Shown here: positions 57,094 to 64,000 of the stretch, piece after piece
Layout: every line of letters begins with the position of its first letter
Numbering within the stretch: the first letter of the stretch is position 1
Assembly (NCBI GenBank): GCA_019918135.1
Contig: WBZZ01006367.1
Location: 1 to 64,000, forward strand
From: Paulinella micropora
Lineage: Eukaryota; Cercozoa; Imbricatea; Euglyphida; Paulinellidae
DNA length: 64,000 nt
Direction of reading: 5' to 3'
Position numbers and translations under genes: made by a program
Notes under the pieces: generated by a model
Told to the model about the DNA's origin: nothing
What the model saw: only the letters and a program-made list of their open reading frames with translations
The model's database searches: none

Positions 57094-57098
57094 TTGTT
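56946..57098. repeat. ~152-bp direct repeat flanking the right arm, copy 2
   Basis: Copy of 47004-47155, same orientation, about 9.9 kb away. Carries the same minus-strand GTGAGT splice donor context. Confidence 0.85.
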
Positions 57099-57354
57099 GA
57101 AGGGTGGTTGCTACAAGTGTGGGGCAAAGGATCATTGGCGCGCGACGTGGCCAAAATTGCCTTACACGCGTTGCAAGGGCAAAAAGCACAATCGTGCTCA
57201 ATGTCCTCGTGCCAAGACAATGTTGTTAGCACAGGGCGATGATAACGGGAGAGATATTTGTTATGACCAGATCTCACACAAACAGAGAGATCAGATCATA
57301 TTATTAATAATCAACCGGTTTCGACGCAGAGTATCCCTGGAGGATGAAAGTTGA
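57094..57354 (+). pseudogene. Zinc-knuckle-like, retroelement Gag-like fossil
   Basis: An 86-residue reading with CCHC-knuckle-like sequence (GGCYKCGAKDHW and CKGKKHNRAQCP). Zinc knuckles of this style are typical of Gag of LTR retroelements but also occur in host proteins. No reverse transcriptase or LTR pair was recognised nearby. If a retroelement, it is a broken fragment. Confidence 0.4.
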
Positions 57355-57678
57355 CTTTAATATCAGATTGATCAAGATTAATGAAACGAGAAGCAGCTCA
57401 ACCAAAAGGTTGAATAAAAGGTCCAAAGGCAAACAGTATTACTTCGTTTACTCATGTTATGAATAAATCGTTAATGCCATTAATAATAGTTGGAATGGCT
57501 TTATAATGCTATTCGGATCAGGAAGTCCTAATAGTTAATAAATATTATTATGTGTTGCCATCCGGATCAGGAAGTCCTTATCGACAATAATTATTATATC
57601 TTACCGTGAAAATATACTATATTATTATATGATAAGAAAATATGTTCGAGGGTAATGTACTAAATATGTGTACATGTA
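57355..57678. repeat. AT-rich DNA with a 49-bp direct repeat
   Basis: cggatcaggaagtcct occurs at 57514 and 57563 within AT-rich surroundings. No gene seen. Confidence 0.5.
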
Positions 57679-58125
57679 TTGAACATATCATATTATATAA
57701 AATATGGTATAGCAATATTCCGGTGGAAGAGAGTTACTGTGCTAGAGGACGTAGCCATAGATCAGGTTGATGGTCTAGAGGGAGTAGGTGAGGAAGAGCA
57801 AGGGGAAGAGGAAGACGTTGATTTGTTTGAGGGAACTGTGTTTGCTTTGCATGGTGGTGGTGGTGAGCAAGTTGATGAGAGTGATAATGATGGTGATACA
57901 CCTGCTCCACCTCCTATCATACTACTGCCTGCCCCCATGACATCAACACACAACAACGAAACAAAATCACGAACACCAGTACGAGGACTAGAGAGGGCAA
58001 ACACGATAAGAACAATTTCATTGCCTTCGTTGCCTACACCTATTGCTGTGGTGCCTTCTCTGCTCATGCCTCCACCCCCACAGAGAGAAAACAAGAACAA
58101 ACATCAAACCAAGACAGGAGTGTGA
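57679..58125 (+). CDS. Weak host ORF, acidic and Pro/Thr-rich
   Basis: 148 residues. The acidic segment (GLEGVGEEEQGEEEDVDLFE) and a Pro/Thr-rich segment look like disordered coding sequence. The first ~12 codons are AT-rich and may be intronic. A coding-like Lys/Thr/Asn-rich tail continues to about 58,280 in other frames. Function unknown. Confidence 0.3.
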   Translation: MNISYYIKYGIAIFRWKRVTVLEDVAIDQVDGLEGVGEEEQGEEEDVDLFEGTVFALHGGGGEQVDESDNDGDTPAPPPIILLPAPMTSTHNNETKSRTPVRGLERANTIRTISLPSLPTPIAVVPSLLMPPPPQRENKNKHQTKTGV

Positions 58126-58736
58126 CCAAAACATTGGTAGGTACGGAGATAGGTGTAGCTACACCATCACTGAACAACACTCCACGTCCAAACAACGCAC
58201 CAACAAAGAAAGAAAAAGAGAAGAAAGCCACACAACGAGATCCACAAACAACAACAACAACCAAAACGACAAGCAAGGATAACCAGTCTGAGAGAATTTA
58301 AAGCACGAAGCAATGCTGCGGGAAAACTTCTTGGGGAAAACCTTGCAAAGTACGTTTAGGGGCACATCTTTTCGGGTCGCCTCAAAGAATGGCAGATAGG
58401 ATGCATTACGATGACTACTGCGGTTATCACGGAAAACAAAGCGCTTATTTTCCGTTCATTGACTTAGAATAGCCAGCAACAAACAGACCACCAGCAGTAG
58501 TGAATTACCCAAACGAGAAAAAGCGATCATAGAAGGCACTCTTGCAAATCTTATGCATTCGCCCCTCTCTATCTACTCTATCTACACACATCAACCCTGC
58601 CTCACCTATGACTCTCGTTCCATTCCCTGTACTGAATGTCACCTTACTGATCTTCTTCAGTTCTTTCATCATCGTCTCATCGTGACGTTTTTATGTGTAG
58701 GTTGATATCATTGATATATAGGAGGAAAAGAGTGGT
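58126..58736. other. No gene supported
   Basis: Low-complexity A/C-rich sequence followed by ordinary AT-rich DNA; no persuasive coding region. Confidence 0.4.
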
Positions 58737-58979
58737 TGAGACGCGTTCTACACCACCCAGATTTCCCGGTAAATCTGGGTCAATTTCTGGGTTTGCTTCC
58801 CTGAAAAGCCTGGCCTGTGGTGCCACTTGACCCAGAAATAGTCATTTTCTGGGTTTGCTTCCCTGAAAAGCCAGGCCTGTGGTGCCACTTGACCCAGAAA
58901 TTGACCCAGAAACCGGGAAATCCTGGTGGTGAAATTGACCCAGAAACCGGGAAATCCTGGTGGTGTAGAACGCGCCTCA
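58737..58979. mobile_element. Small inverted-repeat transposon (MITE-like)
   Basis: 243 bp. The left end (gacgcgttctacaccaccc from 58740) and the right end (ggtggtgtagaacgcgcc to 58976) are inverted repeats of about 33 bp with few mismatches, continuing inward as gatttcccgg / ccgggaaatc. The interior has two ~75-bp direct repeats (tttctgggtttgcttccctg at about 58,782 and 58,846). No coding capacity. The target-site duplication is unclear. It interrupts or abuts the minus-strand ORF series. Confidence 0.75.
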
Positions 58980-59773
58980 GTGATAGTGTGCAGCCTTGCG
59001 GGATTCCATGTGTTATCGTCCGCGAATGCGAGCGTGCATATTGAGTATGGACCTGTTGCATTGTATTCGTAAAGTATGATGCAAAGAAAGCAGGCAAATC
59101 GAGTCGCACCACTATCTTTGTGGATATAGACCGAGCCGTCGGAGAGCAGAAAAGTCAGCAACATCGTACCCGTGATCGGTGTCGATCCCGACACTCCACT
59201 CACCCATCCCTGCTTGCGCCGCAGTGCCTGCTGATACCACCGCTGTCCCCCATATTTGTCCTGAAAGTGCTTCCCCATGACACTGATCGCCGCGATCGTG
59301 TCATTGCCAATGACCTCATACCCACCCAACTCGTCAATTTCCACCTTCGTGTAGGCTAAAGGGAAATCAGCTCTTTTAATTGAATTAACCATTCTCCTAG
59401 GACTCATAGAATCCGTGCGTTCCGCGATCTTTTGGTATGTCTGGAGGATAAGTCGGTTCCGCTCCCGTTCCTTCCCCTCATCCCCTCCATTGAGTCCCCT
59501 TTTCCCTTCCGACCCCTGGTCGATATCCTTATTTATGTTCTCTCTCTTCTGATCCGCTATTTCCCGCCTCTCTCCCTTATCCTCCCTATTCCCTATTTCC
59601 CCCTGAACCCCCTTATCGCCATTATCGTCTATAGTTCCGTTATCCTTATCCTCTGTTCTTCCCCGTTTTTCTCCCCTGCCATCTCCACGAGTCCGCTCCT
59701 CGGCCTTCTGCCGTTTGTCGTGTGCCCTACCCTCTCTCTCCCTCTCTGTTGCTCTCATCCATTTTCTGGTCAA
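58980..59773 (-). CDS. Minus-strand ORF series, piece a
   Basis: The reading has a highly charged Lys/Glu/Arg/Asp-rich N-terminal half (REREGRAHDKRQKAEERTRG). A globular part follows (FPLAYTKVEIDELGGYEVIG, TGTMLLTFLLSDGSVYIHKD) with a hydrophobic end. No family recognised. It ends in or near the small inverted-repeat element. Confidence 0.4.
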
Positions 59774-60534
59774 TCCCCAGTCAGATCTATGGACTGTCGT
59801 TCTCCTTTGCCATCCCCCGTGGACGGGCTGCCGTATCCCGCTCTATCTACCCGCCGGAGCAGCAGGCGTTCCTGCCGTCTTCGCTCCCCTAGTATCAGCC
59901 ATCAATTCCCGCCGCATACCCTTATGTTCCGTATTGACATGCTTCCCACCTGTTTTGCCTTCCCCCGTGATCATGACGTCATCTTTATCCTCACGCCGTC
60001 GCGGTCGCGACTCTTCCTCCCTCGGCGTCCGTTCCTGTTCAAATATGCCATGTTTCCGTTCATGTTTTTGTTCCATTTCCTCCACGGATATTATCCTACC
60101 CGATGGCGTGGGTGTGCCCCCTCCCGCCGCTCCCTGTCGCTCCGGTAGACCCCCGTCGCCCCTGAAATCAATGCCTGTCGATCCGGGTGCACATACGGGA
60201 AACTGTTGCCTGTTTCTTTGCTCCCTTCACCCCCTTTCCTTTCCTTCCCTTCCATCTTCTCTCCCTTATCCTTTACCTCTGAGGCCATCCCCGGCCCTAT
60301 TGCCGCCGATCGTTGTGCGCCCCCTCGACCTCTTCCTCGATCACCGCCACGTCCCTGCCACCACCGCCTCGTTGCCGGAATCCCGCCGCGGACAAGTACG
60401 ATCCTCGATCCTTACGTTTCCATCCGTATTTCTTGATGTTCTCGGTGTTGAACCGTTCCAACTCGTCCAGTTCGTGCGGGTGAAACAGGTCTTCCAATCC
60501 TCCAGCTGCCACATACCGTGTCGAATCGCCTCCT

Positions 60535-60822
60535 TCAGTCCCGTATAGCCGCGTTTTGCTCCTCCCGCGAGACTTTATCCATGTCGTCGTGATACAATGT
60601 ATCGTCATTGCGTATGCAACATACGGCCCTGAGGCGTAAGAACCATATCGCGATCTGCCAGTAGCACGATTTACGCCAGTGGCTGTTCTCCTTCAGTGCC
60701 CTTCGCTCATATTTCGGGACTCCCGGTGCATTGCTGAGTCGATTGTCCGGGGGATATCTTGTCTCGCCCGGTTTCAAATCCCGATTCCTTGCCGCGTTCG
60801 TGTAAAACGACGGATCCATCAC
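60535..60822 (-). CDS. Minus-strand ORF series, piece b
   Basis: 95 residues (MMDPSFYTNAARNRDLKPGE ...), aromatic and Cys-containing (CYWQIAIWFLRLRAVCC), globular in style. Shorter charged readings between 59,843 and 60,608 on the same strand fill the gap to piece a. Not recognised. Confidence 0.4.
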   Translation of the reverse strand: MMDPSFYTNAARNRDLKPGETRYPPDNRLSNAPGVPKYERRALKENSHWRKSCYWQIAIWFLRLRAVCCIRNDDTLYHDDMDKVSREEQNAAIRD

Positions 60823-60840
60823 ATCTGGTCCGGATCCTTT

Positions 60841-61746
60841 CTACCTGAACCCTCCCGCTCCATGTGCCGCGTTTACCTCCGCCGGCCGAGTATATGGATG
60901 CGGGCGACGATCTTCCCTGTTAGACCCCGGCCTGGTCCTCCCTTCGCCGAAGTCCCCTGTGCCACGTTGTGGCCTGCCACCGCCCTGTTGGCCCCTTGTA
61001 CTGCCGCCACCTCCACCTGTCTGCCGTCCTCCTTGTTGCTGCCGCATTGGTGCCTTTGGCATCTTCGTCAGAATCGCTGGATTCATCAACAGCATCTTTA
61101 TTGCCTTGACGTCTTCGTGATCCATCGCCCAAGCCACCGGGTTGGTTTTGCCTTGCCATTTCTGCCATTTGTCCTTGTTGTCATTGGGTAGAGTCGGCAG
61201 TCTCAAGCCCGCGTTCAGCATCTCCATCACCACGTTCTTGGGAGCCTGTTCCCTCCATAAGCCATGCCCCAAGATTAGCGGGTATACCTTCCGCTCGTCG
61301 TTGATCAGGCACGTGTCCATGACTGCTTGGACTAAGGCCGGTAGAGGCACGCGGGCCCTGATCCTATCCTGGATCACCCCCCGAACCGTTTCTAATTCCT
61401 CATCCGCATCGGTGAGTGCCACGAACCCAAAGACCGTGCCGAAGACATAATGGATCACATCCGCGAACTGCCAGTGCGATCTCGCCGCACTGCCCTTGAC
61501 TTCCTTGTCGAAGACTTCTTTCCACGTCTGCTGGTTCGACAACCCCTGATTTGCCCCAACAATTCCCAAGACGTCCGCCAAGACGAAGCAAATTGATTCC
61601 AGATCGTTGCCACTCTGCGCCCCGCACAGCTGTTTCTTGAACTGTACCGCAAATTGCCGCATCATGTTCATATATCGCCTGTCGTCCCCTTGGCTTTGGT
61701 CGATTTGGTCGTACCCCCGCCTTGCCAGCTCCGTATTTGCCTTCAA
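60841..61746 (-). CDS. Minus-strand ORF series, piece c: helical, capsid-like in style
   Basis: 301 residues. A helical globular region (MNMMRQFAVQFKKQLCG, FADVIHYVFGTVFGFVALTD, ALVQAVMDTCLINDERKVYP) is followed by a Gly/Gln/Arg-rich basic tail (QQQGGRQTGGGGGSTRGQQG). A helical core with a basic disordered tail is reminiscent of Gag or nucleocapsid proteins, but no homology is claimed. If it is such an element it is a broken fossil. Confidence 0.4.
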   Translation of the reverse strand: MKANTELARRGYDQIDQSQGDDRRYMNMMRQFAVQFKKQLCGAQSGNDLESICFVLADVLGIVGANQGLSNQQTWKEVFDKEVKGSAARSHWQFADVIHYVFGTVFGFVALTDADEELETVRGVIQDRIRARVPLPALVQAVMDTCLINDERKVYPLILGHGLWREQAPKNVVMEMLNAGLRLPTLPNDNKDKWQKWQGKTNPVAWAMDHEDVKAIKMLLMNPAILTKMPKAPMRQQQGGRQTGGGGGSTRGQQGGGRPQRGTGDFGEGRTRPGSNREDRRPHPYTRPAEVNAAHGAGGFR

Positions 61747-61839
61747 CTCTTTTACTATCTTTTCCCTTTTCTCCCATCCTTGGACCGAACTCCTGTTTGT
61801 ACTACTCGCCCAACCCGCGCGAGCCTTCTCGTCATCCTC

Positions 61840-62031
61840 CTATCTATCCTCCTTTGAATCCTCATCCGACTCCGAGCCTTCCGAGCCGCTTTTCTTTTTC
61901 TTACTCTTCTTCTTTTTTTTCTTATGTTTCTTCTTCTTCCTCTTTTCCGGTGACGCAGCCTCCGGTTCCTCCATTAATTTCAGCCGAAGCCTAATCCAGG
62001 CTACCCAACCATCCACACACCCCCTCACCAA
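61840..62031 (-). CDS. Minus-strand ORF series, piece d: lysine-rich linker
   Basis: 63 residues dominated by lysine runs (KRKKKKHKKKKKKSKKKK) then an acidic/serine stretch. Low complexity; nuclear-signal-like. Probably part of the same locus as its neighbours. Confidence 0.3.
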   Translation of the reverse strand: MVRGCVDGWVAWIRLRLKLMEEPEAASPEKRKKKKHKKKKKKSKKKKSGSEGSESDEDSKEDR

Positions 62032-62046
62032 CGACGGGTGATAAAC

Positions 62047-62742
62047 CTACATCCGCAGTTCCGTCACCGTCGCCTTCCGGGTCGCCTCATTCAACAGAAC
62101 ACTCCCGTTCATCGCGTTGTCCATGAGCCTCTTGAGTGCCGTTCCCCGTTCCTTGATGTGCCCCATCGCGTCCATGCCGTCGTTATACTGCTTCATGGCT
62201 TCTGTAAAGAAACCCGCTTCCTTCCTCACCTCGTCCGCCCATGGCGTGTTTCCCGTCTCCAACCACGACGCCAAGTCATCAACCGGATTGAGCATCATGC
62301 GCTTGTTCCAATCGTGGTATGCCGCAGTGACTTTGATGTCCTGCTGTCGGATTGCTATTATCAGCCGATCAATAGCTGCCACCAGTTCCGTCACTTTCCA
62401 TTCGGTTATGATTTCCCCGTCATCCATTATAGGACGTACCATATAAGCCGACAACGTCTTCGACGAGATCTGATCCCTGTGATGTCCCACCGCCACCGCC
62501 AAAGCCTCCGCCATTTTAGCCAACACTCCCGTCTTGATCCCTGGCCCCCAGTGTGGCTTGCCTGCTGGTAGCTGCCATTTGTTCCACGCGTCGATGTCGT
62601 CCTTGATTCCCCCTTCATCTGGTCCGTCCGTCCAAATTTTGAGCGAGTTCCTGTTCAGCTGTGAGTAAATCTCGATAGCCGTCGGGCTCGCCTGCAACAT
62701 CTGGAGGACATGGTCGGACATAATCGGAGGATCATACATCAA
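62047..62742 (-). CDS. Minus-strand ORF series, piece e
   Basis: 231 residues, globular and helical (HVLQMLQASPTAIEIYSQLN, KVTELVAAIDRLIIAIRQQD), without recognised motifs. Base composition and codon use match the neighbouring pieces. It is uninterrupted across its length. Confidence 0.45.
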   Translation of the reverse strand: MMYDPPIMSDHVLQMLQASPTAIEIYSQLNRNSLKIWTDGPDEGGIKDDIDAWNKWQLPAGKPHWGPGIKTGVLAKMAEALAVAVGHHRDQISSKTLSAYMVRPIMDDGEIITEWKVTELVAAIDRLIIAIRQQDIKVTAAYHDWNKRMMLNPVDDLASWLETGNTPWADEVRKEAGFFTEAMKQYNDGMDAMGHIKERGTALKRLMDNAMNGSVLLNEATRKATVTELRM

Positions 62743-62763
62743 AGGAGCCGCCGGCGCCGCCCC

Positions 62764-63078
62764 TCATCCACTCGCATAGGCGAGGGCCCCGCTTTCTTGA
62801 GTGGCGTAAACCTGATCGGTAGTACCGGTGGCGGTACCCCGCCTTGCGCCTCGTCTGCCATTCGTCGCCACTAACGTGGAAAGGATAAATTGATAATAAT
62901 AGAACCCAAACCCATATATCCATGCCTCTTCAAATATGATCCCCATTATCCTGTCCACATCCCTTTTGGTATCCAGGCATTGCCCGCCTCTAGCCTTCCA
63001 AGTCCTCTCTCCTTCTTTCCAAAGTATCCGTCCCCTTTTTTTTTCTGATTCGGTTTCGTTTCCTCTCCCGTTTGTCAC
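62764..63078 (-). CDS. Minus-strand ORF series, piece f
   Basis: 104 residues: basic start (NETESEKKRGRILWKEG), a short aromatic hydrophobic stretch (WIYGFGFYYYQFILSTLV) and a Gly/Thr-rich end. Unrecognised. Confidence 0.35.
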   Translation of the reverse strand: MTNGRGNETESEKKRGRILWKEGERTWKARGGQCLDTKRDVDRIMGIIFEEAWIYGFGFYYYQFILSTLVATNGRRGARRGTATGTTDQVYATQESGALAYASG

Positions 63079-63722
63079 ATGCTGAACTGTTCCAGCACGT
63101 CCCTATCTAACTCTTCCATCCAATCCATCATCTCCTCCGCTGTCTCCCGTTGGTCCCAAGACCCCTTACTTCCTTCACGGTTAGACCTCTCCTCCTCGTC
63201 TTCATCCGTTGTCTCTTCCTCCTCCTTCTTCGCTTCCTTCTCCCACTTCATTGCCAACTCCTGTATGTCTTATCTCCATTTTTGCCCTCAAGGCCATCAT
63301 CCATTCCTTCGTCTCCTCCGACTGCCATTCATTGTCCTCCACACTCCCCTGTGTCTGTTCCTTCGTCCATCTCGTCCTCAACCGACTAACAAACACTATT
63401 TCCATTGTGCAGGATGTTCGTCATGCCATTTGGCCTCCCAAGCCTTAGCCTCTGCCACTGTGCCCGTAAGCGCAGTTTCCACCGACAAAATGACGTCTTG
63501 TATCATGTCACCCAGTCTCCTTTCCGCCTCTTGAATTCGTGCATACTGTCCCCGCGCCTCCTCCGATTCCTTGAAATGTTTCCAACAAGGCTCCCTCATC
63601 TCGACCGGCATCGTACTCGTTCGCTTCTCCCATCTCTTCCTTATAATTTCCCATCTTGCCTCCTCTACCACCTCCTTCTGCCGTTGTGCCCGTTCCTGTC
63701 CCTGCTCCCATGCCTGGGCCAA
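63075..63722 (-). CDS. Minus-strand ORF series, piece g: charged coiled coil
   Basis: Two readings (63396-63722 and 63075-63257) of coiled-coil-like, Glu/Arg/Lys/Trp-rich sequence (RQKEVVEEARWEIIRKRWEK; then EKEAKKEEEETTDEDEEERS). No family recognised. Confidence 0.35.
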
Positions 63723-63740
63723 TGCTATAACTTGACTACC

Positions 63741-64000
63741 CTAGTCATCTCTTATCTCTTGTTCCACCACCAACTCTCCCTCTATCTCCTCGTCTTCCGC
63801 CATCCTCCTCACCTCCCTCGCCATCTTCAGTTCCTGTGTCACCCTTTCCACCTCCTCATCCACTGCCATGTCCTCCATTTGAGTGTGACTTGTTGCCTCT
63901 CTTCCCAGCTCAATGTCCGTCCTCCCTGCTGCCCTCTCTTTCTTGTCCTTTTGTGTCCACTGGCATCTGTCCACCCGGAACTGTCTAAGCCACTCCTGTG
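63741..64000 (-). CDS. Minus-strand ORF series, piece h (runs off the right edge)
   Basis: A charged helical reading (ERVTQELKMAREVRRMAEDE) that continues the coiled-coil style to the window end; the beginning is probably outside the window. Confidence 0.35.
   Translation of the reverse strand, partial: QEWLRQFRVDRCQWTQKDKKERAAGRTDIELGREATSHTQMEDMAVDEEVERVTQELKMAREVRRMAEDEEIEGELVVEQEIRDD

Noticed and set aside
47004-57098. The 152-bp direct repeats as LTRs of one retroelement
   Set aside because: They are short, lack recognisable TG...CA ends, primer-binding and polypurine sites, carry a splice donor, and enclose virus-derived genes rather than gag-pol.
1-64000. tRNA and rRNA genes
   Set aside because: No cloverleaf-like or rRNA-like segment was noticed by eye; a dedicated covariance-model scan was not possible here.

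Overview
The window is a eukaryotic chromosome segment built from two very different kinds of DNA. Positions 1 to about 39,900 are GC-rich and gene-dense, with short gene-to-gene gaps full of G/C and A/T homopolymers and mostly single-frame genes. The gene repertoire is that of a large double-stranded DNA virus: a herpesvirus-UL52-like primase, a UL9-like origin-binding helicase, several F-box proteins, a kelch protein, a MYND finger protein, a nicotinamidase, and secreted, mucin-like and PKD/BspA-like surface proteins. I read this block as an endogenised large DNA virus fossil (Nucleocytoviricota-like or mirusvirus-like). No major capsid protein or DNA polymerase was recognised here, so the family stays open. 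Many genes look whole and a minority look broken.

From about 39,900 to 64,000 the DNA is host-like: AT-richer, with microsatellites, satellite-like tandem repeats, likely introns, a DUF7869-like transposase-derived gene, a low-complexity K/E-rich and proline-rich host gene, a SAP-domain gene, a small inverted-repeat transposon and a 5-kb minus-strand ORF series of unknown nature. The host is a eukaryote, probably an alga or other protist; the sequence alone does not name it.

Embedded in the host part is a second, inverted copy of virus DNA. Positions 29,374-36,309 and 48,518-55,808 are nearly identical and in opposite orientation. They carry the same cassette: a small acidic protein, an LRR-like protein, a two-module PKD/BspA-like protein, a mucin-like secreted protein and part of a large N-glycosylated surface protein. 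The right copy has host DNA on both sides; the left copy lies inside the main virus block.

Layout: 1-1.4 kb, paralogous membrane proteins; 1.8-4.8 kb, unrecognised proteins; 5.2-7.3 kb, nicotinamidase-domain protein; 7.5-9.8 kb, F-box/LRR and MYND; 10.7-16.6 kb, replication pair (primase, helicase); 17-18.8 kb, twin F-box genes; 18.8-20.1 kb, AC/GT-rich repeat field; 20.3-28.9 kb, zinc-pair protein, kelch, small proteins, foldback repeats and F-box/LRR; 29.4-39.9 kb, surface-protein region; 40-43 kb, transposase-derived gene and satellites; 43.2-46.4 kb, host gene; 47.2-48.4 kb, unknown ORF; 48.5-55.8 kb, inverted virus copy; 55.8-58.1 kb, SAP gene and retroelement-like debris; 58.7-64 kb, inverted-repeat element and the minus-strand ORF series.

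Functionally, the primase and helicase would serve replication. The F-box, kelch and MYND proteins would act on host ubiquitin and protein-interaction networks, the nicotinamidase on NAD metabolism, and the 29-40 kb cassette on the virion or cell surface.
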